From: Stenocarpella maydis
Taxonomy: Eukaryota > Ascomycota > Sordariomycetes > Diaporthales > Diaporthaceae
NCBI GenBank assembly: GCA_002270565.1
Contig: NQMI01000007.1
Coordinates: forward strand, 620,001-684,000
Direction of reading: 5' to 3'
DNA: 64,000 bases
The position numbers and the translations under genes were made by a program. The notes under the pieces are model-generated. The model had not been told where the DNA came from. It made no database searches and saw only the letters and a list, made by a program, of their open reading frames with translations. Below, piece after piece: positions 32,743 through 45,699 of the stretch; the stretch's first letter is position 1, and every line of letters begins with the position of its first letter.

Positions 32743-34850
32743 TTAGGAACGGAACCGCAGGCCCTCCTCACGAGCCCGCGAGAGATCGATAGAGAGATCT
32801 CGCAGGGAATTGCCAAGTTCGTGTTGCGGCCGTCCGCCGTCTTGCTGCCGTGTCCTTACAAGTCCAAGAACAGTCCGCCTTGTCTCTGAACTCAAATGGT
32901 GTGCACGAACAAAGAGATTGGAGATAAGCGAAGTCGCTGCAACAACTAAGCACTGTAAATGGAGTACTTTGTCAGCACAAAAGGTAGCGAGATTGGGTCC
33001 ATCGGCCTGGCTAGGTCTCAGGACACGGTATGATCCGCGAGGCACTTACCATGATCCACACTCCGCGCAGGCTTTGATAATAGGCACGTCTTATGATATC
33101 CTGCACATCCTCTGAAAGAGTAGCAATAAGCTCCACGCTTGCAGTAGCGTGGTCACCATTAAAATGAGATGCGAGCTCTTGGCCGATCTGGGCAGATAGC
33201 CGGCTGTTGTTCGCCACCATCTGGCCTTGAAAGATGACTCCACCGACGACGACTATGATGGCCGTGCATATGGACCGCAAGAAGTTCATGGTCGAGATAA
33301 CAGCAGCCGTGTCCAGCGATCCATTTGCCGTCGCTTGCGCTACAAGGAGCGGTGGCTCCATATTGAAGCCGACGCCAACCCCAACAATGATCTGATAGAC
33401 CACAAGCCTTGTAATGTTCTTCTCAAACTGGAGATTGATGAAGAGGCCGGATCCAACCGTGAGCAGTATCTGAGCTCCGTACATGATCGGAAGGTAAATC
33501 CCTGTCTTTTGAATGAAAACCCCGGTACAGGCGGCGGCAAGGGCGCTGGATACAATTACCGGGAGAAGTTGAAGCCCTGAGACCAGGGCATTGGCCCCCA
33601 AGACTGATTGGGAATAGAGGGGGAGATAATAAGAAAGACCGATCAAGACAGAGAAATTGCAAACATAGACAAGGTAGGCCGCCACCGTCGAGATACTGGA
33701 GAACAAGCGTAGCGGAACCACGGGATTTGTCGCCAGCTTCCCTAAGTGTGTGTCAATAATCTGCCACAGATCCCGCTATGATACAATATTGCACAATATA
33801 AACCACAGAAGTATGAAATCAGAAAGTAGAGATATTTATACCTACATTCATTCAAGAGAAATAAACCCGATGCGACAGTGCCAAAGGTGATAAGACAGAT
33901 GATAGTCGCCGATGACCACGGGAAGGTGATGCCTCCGAACTCAGCACCAAGGAGCACCATCAGAGCAGATCCAATGATGAGCAAGCTGCCAGTCCAGTCG
34001 ACAGCCTTCAGGCCAGCTAATATCGGGGTGTTTGGCTTAGGTATCTTTAGGAAGAGTAACTGGACAAAAAAGACAAGAGCACTGATAGGCACTGCGTTTC
34101 GGAACGTGGTTAGCCAAAACTGTGTGAAATCGAGTACACATGCGTGAGCCAGCACCCACAGTTCATCCAGAAGGACCACCGCCAGTGAGCTCTTGTCGTG
34201 AACACGCCCCCGAGGACGGGCCCAACTGCTGTCCCAACTGCCCACGTGATGGACGTAATTGCAAGATATAGGCCACGATCTCGCATCGAAAAGGTATCGC
34301 AGATGATCACATTTACCAGTATGCCCATGCCGCTGGCCCCGATTCCCTGAACGGCGCGGCCAGCAATGAAGGAATCCATACTTGGGGCGAGTGCACAAAG
34401 CAGACTACCTGCGAAGAAGAAGGCCTGGGCGATAAGCATAATCGGCTTCCGACCCCAGATGTCAGCCACAGATCCCCACACGGGTGTCACGGCTGTGCTG
34501 CCTAGGATGAATGCACCCCCAACCCAGATGTAGCCCGACGAGGACTGGAATTCGGCAGCGATAGATGGTACCGCCGGCGTTACCATGGTCAGGTCCAGTG
34601 ACGAGAGCAATACGGACAGGCAGAGAGGAGCCATAATCAGCACGAGCTCAGCTCCGGACGGTTTTCCAGCAAGCATTTCCTGCGGCGTCCCTAGGTCCAA
34701 AACAGGCCTGCTATCGTCGACATTTTGTTGGATCTGACTGCTGTCATTGATGTTGTTGGCAACGCGGTCTGTCATCCGGCTTTCTTGACGCGTGTTCAGA
34801 GCATTGACCGCCGGTGCAGCCTGGATGACTGCCGTGACCGTCGGAGACAT
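32743..34850 (-). CDS. DHA2-type MFS multidrug/toxin efflux transporter
   Basis: Exons 34160-34850, 33846-34091, 33050-33741 and 32743-32952 (minus strand) give 612 aa with introns of 68, 104 and 97 nt. MFS motif A (GSVADIWGRKP) and the antiporter motif C (VGPVLGGVF, followed by HWRWSFWMN) are present, along with SSLDLTMV in the first helix; helix count is about 14, the DHA2 type. Splices restore WMNLPISALVFF, LNEWKLATNP and VWIMCLVVAATS. The product exports drugs, toxins or metabolites in exchange for protons at the plasma membrane. A polar N-terminus of about 65 residues precedes helix 1. There is no metabolite backbone gene beside it. Substrate unknown. Confidence 0.93.
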
Positions 34851-36632
34851 GGTGTAGTAAGTAATGTCAGATAACTTCGAGTAGGCTAACAGCGTGGGTA
34901 ATGCGCTACAAATGCTATTGGGCCAGAAAGATCGGTATTATCAAAGACCGCACTCGTATGCTGGCCGCGGTGCAGCTAGTGTCTGCGAGCTGTCGGCCGC
35001 AAGCATAGGTAGTTCGGGTAAAGTTCGAAATTAGGCTGCTGCTGACATTGGGATGCGGTGTGCTCGGAAGTGAATTAGTCATGTGACGTTTTAAACGGCA
35101 AATTACTGGACAATCCCTGGTATAGAGTCGAAGGTTTGTCTCAATCGGGAAACGCCACCTTTTTGTGCTCCATCGCCAAGAGCATGAAAGATGATGTCTG
35201 CCCAGGTGAGGTTCTATGTAACATCTCACGGTTTGGTGAAGCCGAATCAGAAGACTCCTATTGTAGGCGTATAGTATAGTGTTCTAGACAACATGCTCGA
35301 GCCGGGGGTGTGCCAAAGCCTGGAGGACACTCTAGTCGGCATCCTGTATCCCATCGCCACATGAACATTGTGCTCGTCATCTTCTGAACGTGGATTCATA
35401 CTTGACTACTGGTCGTACTTAATGCATGTGTGAGAGGTGTGTTATTCAGGAAGAAATCCCTCACAAAAGTATTTGAGAACATAGCCACATAGGTGTGCAT
35501 CAGATGTGTAAATCGCGTACGAGGGGTGGCACCAGGTCAGACTCCGGGACAATAATACCTAGGTACGTAGGTACCCATTCGCCGCGGTGCCTAGAGATGT
35601 TCAGTTGCGCTGCGGCGACCAAGAAGTTGCCAAGCACGCTTCTATGAACTTGGATACTTTATTCTATCGATCGAAGTGTGAAATGCAAGTGTTCGCCCTC
35701 AACTATGAAGACATGAACTACGGTGATGCATGAACCAACTTACAGAGGCGTAAATACCACAATCTAGGGTACGTGCTGGCTCCCCTTTACTTGAGATTGG
35801 ACAGATGTTGGCTGTGAGCTGAAATATTATTATAAGTACCCATCCAGTGCTATATTCAGCTGATTAAAGCCAGGAATTATTAGTGGCTATTGCATTTTGA
35901 AATTTGTTGTCATCGGTATTGTCTTTCTTATCAAACGCTGGGTCTTTGAGCGTTCACGACTGTGTCAAGGGACCGCCGCAGCTACTTTTTTTAAGGGAAT
36001 TGTGACCGGATTAAAAAATGCAACCACTGAACGCCAGGATGTAATGGAAGAGAACAAAAGAATTCTTGAGTGTATATCAGGAGAACATTTGAATGCTAAA
36101 TTGCAATGACTTGGCAGAGGTCGTGATACCTGAACTATGAACCTATGAAAGGCAGTCGACCCCTTTTGCTGCTTTAAGGCAGATTAAACCGAAGCTAAGC
36201 TACAAGGCTAAGAGCAGCAATTCGTCTGTATGAATACACCCGACTGCTTTAGTCAATCTATCCCTCAATATGAATAATGGACGCAGACTTCCGTACCGAC
36301 AAGGCTAGTTAGAATTAGTGGCTTTTAGAAGATACCTCGAGGGGGGTAGTTAGTCTCGAACCATACGGTGTGACACAAAAGCGGGCAATCTTACTTTTAT
36401 CATACAAAGCGTAATGTGGAGTGAGCTTTGTCTTGGATAAAACCACTCTACAAAGAAGTGATGTGCTGCTTCCTCCACCGCACTTTTCACGATATATCTT
36501 TCTTTGTGCCCGGACAATACTATTCTGTGGTCTTTGTGGCTACGGCAGACTTTTCATCTCGTAGACCCTTCGATCTCAGTTTTTCAAATTCCTGAAAATC
36601 ATCCTCGCTTCTAGTTCCGAGCCTTCCGCAAA
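34851..36632. other. 1.8-kb gene-poor region
   Basis: AT-richer sequence without a supported gene. A 70-codon plus-strand frame at 35897-36109 (ending SGEHLNAKLQ) is protein-like but too short and isolated to call; it may be a relic. TACCTAGGTA occurs at 35556-35565. Confidence 0.5.
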
Positions 36633-37236
36633 ATGTGTCTAAAAGCTCTGACCTCTATTGCCTCGGAGACACTTTCATACTTTGACCTTCCCTACTCACG
36701 TGTCGTCCAACTAACGAAGAGGGGTATGATCTTTGTAGTCGAGACCAGTACTGATGCAGGTGGCTTGCCTGCTGATGCAGAACAAGAGATAAGTTCAGAG
36801 GAAATATCTGGAAATAGGGGCTACTCACTAGGCCGGCTGGTTCGGAATATTCGGCCCTCGCTCCAGCGGCAACGCAAATTCAGCAAATCTTCTCTCAGAT
36901 CAGACTGCAGTGAGCGGCTTCATCAGTACCTGCGGCTCCAGGAGAGTCTTTCATCTTTCCCAACCTTTCAGGAAACGTCGGGCCGTTTCTGGCGCAAGAA
37001 GCCGACAGAGGGAAAACACAGGAGCCTTCAGGGCAAGACTGTTCTCATACCTTCATAGCAACCAATTCATCTTGGAACCATTGTCAGAGTGGCTGGTCCG
37101 CTCTTGCTTTTACACTCATGTTCCAGTTCCCTGCCTTGAGAACCTGTACTGCTTCGATATTTTGGTTCCAGACACCAGAGACTCAGCTGGGATTGTGCAC
37201 CGCCTTGCCGAATACAACTTCGTTCCCGTGATGTAG
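36633..37236 (+). CDS. protein of unknown function, possible gene relic
   Basis: Exons 36633-36925 and 36972-37236 join across a 46-nt intron (donor GTACCT, acceptor TTTCAG) in phase to give 185 aa. Exon 1 contains ASETLSYFDLPYSRVVQL and GMIFVVETSTD; exon 2 contains LFSYLHSNQFILEPLSEW and ENLYCFDILVPDTRDSAG, which look like genuine protein text. A second donor (GTGAGC, 36910) is equally attractive by sequence but gives the less protein-like frame. The intron is at the lower size limit. Downstream, a 55-codon frame (37244-37411, MSTGKAALELIL..., RLWNMRLFEAKNW) also looks coding but cannot be joined in phase, which suggests that the locus is frameshifted or decayed. Family not recognised. Confidence 0.45.
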
Positions 37237-37243
37237 AAACTCT

Positions 37244-37411
37244 AATGTCCACGGGTAAAGCAGCCCTAGAGCTTATTCTGACCGACAGACCGGCTGAGAG
37301 GACTGCGAGGTTGTGGAACATGCGTCTGTTTGAGGCGAAAAATTGGTCTTTGCATCAGTGTAAGTTTTCCGAAATACTGCAAGTAGTTGCGCAAGGTAAA
37401 GCCAGCATGGC
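37244..37411 (+). pseudogene. coding-like fragment downstream of the 36633 gene
   Basis: A plus-strand frame contains LELILTDRP, RLWNMRLFEAKNWSLHQ and GKASMA before a stop. The text looks coding, but no splice site nearby joins it in phase to the preceding gene. It may be the broken 3' end of that gene. Confidence 0.3.
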
Positions 37412-37888
37412 TTAGAGGCACAACTCGTCTAGATATAGGCTAATAGAGTTGATTTCCTTTGTAAAATGCTTGATAGCCTTGGCGGTGACGTGAAAGGCAC
37501 CTTGATGTCAGCTCTCAGACATCTCCTCAAACAACCCCAAAACTTGATTTCGTGATTTGAATGACAGAGTTAGTAACTAGGGGCTCCAGTCAAGCATTGC
37601 TTCAGATATTTGCCACTCAGCCAGGAGCTGTGGAGTGCGGAAGCTCGGGTTCGTTTCACCATGGCACATGAGTAACCTAAGTTCCTAGCAGGCTATTTCC
37701 CCTGAATTAGGTCCTCAAGATGGGTCTACTTGATATTAACATTGAAACACGTGCTTACGAAAAACCATGAACTAAAGGATCAATTGATGTACTTGATACA
37801 ACACATATGCGCTAGACCAAATAGCAGCGCCCGTCACGAGCCCCATAGGTTTTTGCCGCTTCTGTCTTTCCCAACGCGCCCAAAACAT

Positions 37889-39098
37889 TCAATACTTTAT
37901 CCAGGTCCTTGGCGATGTCATATCCTGTAGATACGTGTTGTATAAATTATTGGGGCTCTCTGGCCTTGGTCGATGTGGCCGTGAAGGTTGGTAAACAATT
38001 CGGTAGAAGCCCATACCGTCATCGTCCTGCCCAGGATTTGCAGTCTCGTATCCCATCACTTTAAGTAAGTGATAGAGCCCGGCCGCAACCACAGCCCCCA
38101 GGAATGGACCCACGAAAAAGATCCAGATATCGTCGACGTAGTTGTTATTGATAACAGCCGGACCCAAAGTTCGAGCCGGGTTGACCGAAGTTCCAGTGTA
38201 ATTAATTCCTTCCAGTCTCAAGTCAGTTCATTTACTTTATTGTTGGACAAAGCACTTCAGAGGACTTACCGATAAGATGTGCCACAAATAATGCCAGTCC
38301 AATGGCCAGGGGCGCAATGAACGAGGTGCGACTCTTCTCGACAGCAAGCATGATGATTGTCATGACAAGCTCCGCAGTGAGAATGGCCTCGAGGAACAAG
38401 CCCTGTACAGGCAATGTACCGGATGAGAGGGCATTTTCTGCTTGTAGTTTCCCAGGCAGCAGTATGGAAACTACTGCTGCTGCTGCTATTGCACCTAGAA
38501 ACTGGACTGGGATTACGCATAAGAGGCGGACCCAGTCGAACGCTCCTGCAATCCAAAGTCCGATGGTGACCTATATACCTATCAGTCGAGATCGTCCTTG
38601 TATACCTGTTTGGACTGAGCCTGGGGGATTAGGTGGACTGACCGCCGGGTTGAACATTCCTCCGCTGACTCTGTAAAATATCCACACATTTACTCCCAGG
38701 CTGAGGCCGAAGACAGCAGCGATGTAGGTTATTTGTAGAAGACTGAGCCCTTTTGGTGTATTGAACAATGGCAAAGAGTCTTCCTTTTCGTTGCCTATCT
38801 GAGCTGCGGCATATGAAAAGAAAAGGAACATGAATGTTCCCAAGAACTCCGATATCATGGCGACCATGTGGCCCCTCACGGTGTCTTTCATTCTGGCGAA
38901 GAAGCGAACTGTCGGGCCATTTGGTTCCAGGCCAATGGGCTCAAGGCCTGCTTGTTCTCGGATGACAAGAGGGGTGTCGTCCGTGTCCCCTGTGAATCGT
39001 GGCGGCTGGTATGTGGTTGGGATTGCCATTTTGGAAGACATATTCCCTCGGTGACGGCCTTGTTCGGCTGCCGGTAACCAACTGTACATATTCGCCAT
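37889..39098 (-). CDS. aquaporin (MIP family water channel)
   Basis: Exons 38643-39098, 38270-38570 and 37889-38208 (minus strand) give 358 aa. Introns are 72 nt (GTCAGT...ATAG) and 61 nt (GTAAGT...GAAG, branch CTGAC). Both pore NPA boxes are present: GGMFNPAV, whose Val is split off by intron 1, and [12 protein letters not shown], recreated by intron 2. Arg directly after the second NPA and the absence of the following Asp typical of glycerol facilitators suggest an orthodox water channel. Six helices fit. A polar N-terminus of about 75 residues and a long C-terminal tail are cytosolic. Start: the first ATG is 39098; later Met codons (MSSKMAIP) are alternatives. Confidence 0.94.
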
Positions 39099-41985
39099 CT
39101 CAAGAGGGTAAAAGAGCAACGGCTCGTATTACAGGTGACGGTGCATCGGCGAGAGGGTTATAACAGCGTCCGGAAAGAAGAAGAAAAATCGACGTCAATA
39201 CCGTAATCGGCTCTAGGCTGAGAAAGATAATAATAATAATATTATGAGGATGAATAAGCCTACTACTGCCTGGCGGCACAAGAAAGTAAAGTAGAAAAGA
39301 ATACTTAGCAGCCCTGATAATGCGGAGAGAAAATCGCCGGACCGCAAAATATTCCAAAACCCCATCTCGCTGTCATACGGCCCTCATGCTCGTTGACCGG
39401 CCCATTAATTATGCCTTGCAAATTAATAACGCGGCGCGGACCGCCTACTGACCGGGAATAACGAAAGCATGGAAGATGCAGACAGGTCGAGGCAGATCGG
39501 CGAGCAACCCTGGTATCGATGCCGCATTGAGCTATTTGAGACAACTTTGTGTGACAAGAGGATTGCCCGTTGCCTCCAACTTGTGCACGCACGCCGTTCT
39601 GCCGACCTGGCATGCAGCCTTAAATTTCGCAGCGAATACCCGAAAACATACTGGCTCGAATACTGGGTCATGGCGGGAGCTGAGAGGGAGGGCTGAAGGT
39701 GAGAGCCGAGGTGTGCTTGTGTGGGCGCGAACCGTGCGCTACCGCTTCTGACACCCAGAGGCTTGGGACGGACCATGTAAGTCTCAAGTCGCTGAGATGG
39801 GACTAGTCGCCACTCTTTTAGACTCCGGCTCCCAGGATCGTGACGACATCGCCAGTGACTCTGTGTCCGTCGCGTCAATTGAGCAGGGCCCAGCCGGATC
39901 CTTCGGAGCTGGCTGGTTGATTTACGGGCAGACAAACGGATGGTATACCGGCCGAATGATCATGCGCGAGGCCTGGGGTTTATCGAGCTCATCCCACTAT
40001 ATGGAGGTGGCGGTGATCCGGAGCAGCAATGGCGCCAGCCCCATGCTAATGATATCATTCTACTTGATTCATCAGACCATTGATCCATTAGCGACCAGGC
40101 TTGAACAATTGTCTCCAGGGAAAGCAACGGACCCGGATGACAAGAAGCACCAGCTCGGACTTTGTTGAAGCAGCTCACTAGTTCAATTCAGGACTGATTG
40201 CTACGGTACCAACGTGCCAGCGCCCGCCGAACGGCTGTGCACCCATGGCACCGAGCCCGAACTCACCTTGCCCATCAGATCTGCATGTATCAAGTGGTTG
40301 CGCCGTTGCAACCAGCTTTGGGCTGCTGAAACACCTGCAGAAAGCTTTAACCGGTATCTTATCTGCGTTTCAGCAGATACAGAATGTGCCGATCACTGCA
40401 TACAAGTGTGTGAGCCGTTGGATCCGAGCCAAATGGTCTACAGGTCTGCCTTGACCGATTATACTCCATTCATCACCCAATTATTCGGCACATCAAGGAA
40501 GCATGTGTGAGGGAGGCGGCGCGTGCGGAGTCCAGGGACCCTTTACTCGTAGATCGAAGTTGTATCTTGCATCACTTACCGTCTCCACAGAGTGGTAGGC
40601 CCTCAAATGAATATACGCCTATTATCAGTAGGCGCACGTATATGCACGCAGACCCTTGGCATGGAATCAACTGGGGTTGATCATTAGACGATCCACAAAA
40701 TCAGTTGAGTTCTCCAGTGCCTCCTGGGCCTGAGGTCACGGGAGGCTGGTATACTTACCTCAACAGGTAGTGGACTGAGTCAATTCCCCGGGGCTCCCGT
40801 AGGCAAGTCATGTTGCAGTCGCTGACCGTGTGACTTGGCTTGGCGCTTTGCGAAATCAGTTTCGGTACGCGGGATTCACGTAGATTCAGCCCAGTAAGGC
40901 GTGTTTGAGGGGCGGGTCTTGGGCATCAATAGCTATTGGTGACCCCGATGACGCTTCTGATGGTGAAATCGGGCTCTTGGGCGCGTTGAACGAGCGCCAG
41001 AACCAGTGACGTTGGTCTCTGTCCGTGCTGTCGTTGAATCAGAGCGGCCCTCGTCTTGCCTTAGCTCTTGAATTTCAATACTAGGATCCCCAAAAATGAA
41101 AAGGAAAACAAAAAAAAAAAAAAAGAGTCGTCTTTAAATATTTGGTCACTTCGACAGGGAAAATGTCCTTCCCGAGAGCAAGTCAGCTTGTGGAGAGACT
41201 TGAAAGAGCGTATCGGAGACCTTCGTATGTACCACTCGCATTTCAGTTCCCAGTTTACAGGAGAAAGCCGCATCTGGTTGCCTCGGTAGGTGTTTCAGAC
41301 GTTTATAAGATTGAAAACATCGAATGGAGTACTCTCAGAGACTTCCCAGCGTGAGTGATGACTTGCTGACAGCTTCCCACTCCAGTGTCACTAAATGGCC
41401 TCCTTGGTGACCGACTGACTCCGAGAGAAAAGACTCTTATTCGAGTGTGCGAAACTTATGTCCTTCGAGCCCGAGAACCCTAGAACTCTGGCACCTTGAT
41501 CCAGGAGAAACACTATCTCTTCGGGTCTATGCCTCATTTTGACATTTCAAGTTGGCGTGGTGTGACGCAAAGAAGTATGGATGGGTTACTGAGCCCCTAT
41601 TGAGCGGTCTACTAAGCGCCGCTGTTGACGTTAAAACGCGTCTAAGAGGTCTGAATTTTTTTCCCCAAAAAAAAGACTGTGCTGAAGCGTAATTCCGCAA
41701 GGCGATGGTGCTGTCCCGCCGCGTGGAGCCAGCCGTGGTACCTCGAGTTGCCTTGCATAGATAAGTCGCACAGCCGGTGATACCTAGGGTATGTGGAGAA
41801 GTATATGCTTAATACGCGTCTGGAAATTGGAGTCGTTCGCCTATCTTTCCATATGCTATATAATTGGTATAATAATGTACTAGGGCCTGCCTCCTGACGT
41901 CGAAGCCGCTCCTTAGTTGTGAGTTTTAGATAGGGCGGGATAGGACAGACACGGCAATTTTCGATCGCAGGTTTGGAAGCTATAA
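39099..41985. other. 2.9-kb gene-poor region
   Basis: A plus-strand frame at 39797-40168 (123 codons) overlaps a long minus-strand frame and has no motif; neither is called. A run of about 15 A is at 41109-41124. The sequence grows AT-richer to the right. Confidence 0.5.
41109..41124 (+). repeat. poly-A run
   Basis: About fifteen consecutive A preceded and followed by A/G-rich sequence; possibly a retroposed tail or simple slippage. Confidence 0.8.
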
Positions 41986-42003
41986 CGTTTATTTGTTTAT
42001 TAC

Positions 42004-42295
42004 TTTTTATTTTATTTTTATTTTATTTTATTTATTTTATTTATTAATTTATTAATAAGTTATTTTATTTATTTATATTACTTTTATTTATTATTTATTT
42101 ATTTATTTTATTGTATTTTATTTTATTTTATTTATTTATTTATCTTTTTATTTATTTTTAATTTTATTTTTTAATTTTTAATTTTTAATTTTTATTTTTT
42201 AATTTTTATTTTTTAATTTTTATTTTTTAATTTCTATTTTTTAATTTTTAATTTTTATTTTTTATTTTTTATTTTTTATTTTTTATTTTTTATTT

Positions 42296-42332
<37 letters not shown>

Positions 42333-42336
42333 ATTT

Positions 42337-42373
<37 letters not shown>

Positions 42374-42413
42374 TAATTTTTTATTTTTTATTTTTATTTT
42401 AATTTTTTTTTTA
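42004..42413 (+). repeat. 410-nt T-rich, almost G/C-free tract with (ATTTTTT)n core
   Basis: Only four G or C are found in 410 nt (42081, 42113, 42144, 42234). The plus strand is mostly T with single A: (TTTTA) and (TTTA) units on the left, then TTAATTTTTA units, then roughly 15 heptamers of ATTTTTT from about 42245 to 42360. Normal-composition sequence resumes abruptly at 42414. No terminal repeats or coding potential. Confidence 0.95.
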
Positions 42414-42415
42414 CT

Positions 42416-44627
42416 ATAATCTCCGTTTGATTGTGAGTTTTAGGTTGGCTCGGTAAAGCAGATCTGGAAATAGCCAAGCGGAAGGCTGGATGACATCTCT
42501 TCGAACTTTTATTGTTCTATTGACTGTTTATTTGTCTAACTAGGTGTAATGTAACCTAATGCATTTAACTTAGATTACGATGATACCAAATAGTGAGGCC
42601 AGTGGCGCGTGAAGCCGTGCGTTCACTCACTTGAAGGTGCAGACAGAGGCAGCCTTGGAATCTCCCGGCGCCACTGAGACGGGGAAACGCCGCGTTATTT
42701 TGTCGTCATCACCTCATCTGTACATCCTCATTGCCCCAAAACGATGAATTGCTCTGTGTTGTGGCTGCTGCGATGGTCTAGCTGTCCAGGCATTATCCCT
42801 GGAGGTCGTGTAGTTAGGAACGTGTTTGCAGGAATATCGAACCAGGATGATCTTGGGAGCGAGTGTGGACTTACTCCATGTCGCGGCTTGGTTTGTAACA
42901 TCCTCAGCTTCCAAGGAGAGTAGGATCTCAAAGAATACCCAAAATCAACTCGTATTTGTACGTATCGATCTCCGTCTTCCCAGTCGAACCATCAGCTTAG
43001 GTACCGCTTCTTAATCCATTCTGGCATCACATTTATTATCACCATTTGACGCCTCACATCAACGTGCAGAAAAGTCGGTCAAATTTCCATTTATTCATGC
43101 AGTCTGTAGAATATATGACCAATTCATTTACGACGATGCAGTTCAAATCATCTTACTGTATTGTGATATAGTCGAGCTTCAGGCGCATCAGGAGAGGCCC
43201 ACATGGCAAGAAAAGAAGCCACTATGCCACTTATGGATTACGGAGACTCTAGTAAGTGATATACTACACGTCACTATTGAGATGGCCAGTCGTTTGGAGA
43301 TATCAGTTTTCAGAATTGCTTCAGGAGCTGGGTGTTGTTCTCGCCGGCTGGTTACTGACGGCTTGGCACCGTGGAGACTTCATAACGGCGCCCAGACTAA
43401 GACATTCTTGGGGATTAACTGGCGGGGAAGCCTGAAGCAACAGGGGCCCTGGGCAGGGTGATGAGACGGTGCCGGGGTAAAGATGTAGGATAAGGGATTC
43501 AGTGACTTTCACTCAGGGGATACTTGGGCCCTTCCTATGTGGCGGATTCGTTTCGGCAAATACTCAGCGGATATTCTAGGTTGGTCATATGACCGCGACT
43601 AGATTCATAATATTAAAAGGCAAATTACACGTCTTTGCTTCCCTATCTGAAATATTTTAGAGATTACTGTAATCTTTGTCAAAAGCAGTGGGTGAATAGG
43701 AACCACTCGGGTACTAAATACTTATACAAGGTTGATCTTTGCCGAGGTCAAAGCATCGCAACCTGGTTCTTATCATGGAAGAGACAGTTACTGAGTACCG
43801 TATGCCTAATACCAAATTGACGAATCTACAATACCTAAATCTCCACGACGTTCCAAGTAGTCAACTTCGTCCATTAAATCCACGCGACGAAGAATTAGAC
43901 AGTCTTACTCTTCATTGCAATAAAGGTATCAGTGAACAGCAGGATTTCAACAACTGTTGAGAAGGACAATATTTCTCATGTTCGAAAGCTTGTGCCAAAA
44001 CCTCATGCTATTGAACACAAACTACATAGGTACATGTATGGAGTTTTCAGTCTGCACTTGGAAAAGCGTAAATTCTTCAAGGCATATCGTGAAAGACTGC
44101 CTCTTCCATGAAGCCAGCACGGACAGTCTGCTCCCAGTGTGGCGAGTCGACTTTAGCTCGTCGATGTTCAATACCTTTCAACTCGACCGCTTCCCTTACC
44201 TTCATATGTGATTACCTAACCAAGGTGATCAACGTTTGGGATGGTGCTGGGATGGTGCTTACTATTCTGGCTTGCGTATAAGAGTATTAAAACCACGCTA
44301 ACAACGCGCATAAGATAACACACACCTGGAAAAAAGTTAACTTTTCTAATTTAGCTATAATTTATATAAGACCTATATTATTAAAAGGCTGTTTCTTTTT
44401 TTATGTTTAATTATTTTTATATCAAAATTAAGTACTTAAAAGAAAAGAAATTTAAATTTAAAGTTATATTAAACTTAAAATTAATTTTTTTTGTAAATGT
44501 GTAATTTAAACGTTAAAGAAAAATATTAGGAATTTATTAATAAACTTACTCTAAATAGCTAAAATTATTACTTCTTTTTGGTTTTTTTTTTTAATTTTCT
44601 TTAAATTTATATAGTTTTATATATTAT
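42416..44627. other. 2.2-kb gene-poor, AT-rich flank of the transposon nest
   Basis: No gene is supported; small frames at 43635-43960 and 43957-44211 lack motifs. From 44330 onward AT content is extreme. Confidence 0.5.
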
Positions 44628-45055
44628 TGTTATGAGCCAACACGCATCGGCGGCTGACTACCGCAGAAGACAACCCCGCAGGAGGGAAAACGGTTCCCAA
44701 AAAGGGCGTCCCGCCTGATCCAATCAGTGACGCCACCTTATTAGGGTTAGGGTCAGGGACCTACCAACCAGGGTGGACCAACGGGACCGATGGGCGGTCC
44801 AGGCAACTGCAAGGCTGGACCATACAAGTCAATGAACGGTCCATGCGGTCCATTACCAAGGACAAATGAAGAGTAGGAATATATAAGGATATGGTTATCG
44901 CCATAGTAGATAGTTTTCATAGAATAGACTCTTTAGTTATTAATCTAAGTATTTAATCCCAATATTAGATAGCCTTATAGTTAGTAATTACTATTAGTTA
45001 ACAATATTACTTAATAACTACCTAACAATATATTTCAAATATAAACCTTTAATCT
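44628..45055 (+). mobile_element. LTR of a RIP-decayed retrotransposon, copy A
   Basis: The LTR begins TGTTATGAGCCAACAC and runs to about 45055 (ATCTTTCA), followed by an AT-rich leader and a gag-like start at 45178. It contains a promoter-like ATATAAGG. A diverged inverse copy lies at 47005-47403. Differences between the copies are mostly C to T or G to A, many at CpA, which is the RIP signature. Confidence 0.85.
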
Positions 45056-45177
45056 TTCAGATTTAATATACTTAAAAACCCTTTAATTATTATATTTTAA
45101 TAACTCTTATTTATATATTACTATATAGACTTTAAGTAATATTATATACAGAACCCTTTATAATATTAGACTTTAGA

Positions 45178-45300
45178 ATGACCACCCCTACTTACAACCT
45201 TCTCTATAAGCTAGATGAACTTACTAATAACGAGACTATAGACCCCTGTATCTAGGAACTAGTTAATAAGGTTGGGTAGCTATATTAGCTTAATAGGTAG
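45178..45300 (+). pseudogene. 5' end of a RIP-mutated gag frame, copy A
   Basis: The frame starts MTTPTYNLLYKLDELTNNET and continues through several TAG codons at places where CAG (Gln) is expected, for instance after DPCI and after KVG. This is the direct effect of C to T change. Resemblance to the reverse copy ends near 45290, so the gag gene is cut off early. Confidence 0.75.
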
Positions 45301-45699
45301 CTTTATTAGCTTATTGGGTTCCTTTAGGTACTAACTTCCAGTCCCTATTTTTCTTTAGAGCCCTATATTCTGAAGTAAAATATTCTATCTTATTATAATT
45401 ATAGTACTTAATGCTTTTCTTATCCTTATATTAGGCAACATCTAGTTCCATAGGGCCTGTATGCTATCCCTACTGGGTGCTTAATTTCTAATACTTCTTT
45501 CCTGTATTTGGTTTATACTTATGGAATAGGGGTTATTTAGAAGTTTATCCTTTTTTTAAGTATTATTTATAAAGTCTATTATTAATCTAAATAGTTATTT
45601 CTATATAATATAGAAATTAATTAAGTTAATCTATAATTTTGCTCAGTTTATCCTTTACTTTATCCTTTAATCTGCGGTAGAATATAAATTTCTTTACAT

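Noticed and set aside
39797..40168. 123-codon plus-strand frame near the aquaporin
   Set aside because: No known motif; neighbouring minus-strand frame overlaps; treated as chance.
44735..44760. Telomere-like TTAGGGTTAGGG in copy A, and its complement near 47275
   Set aside because: Only two units, at the same place in both LTR copies, so it belongs to the LTR and not to a telomere remnant.
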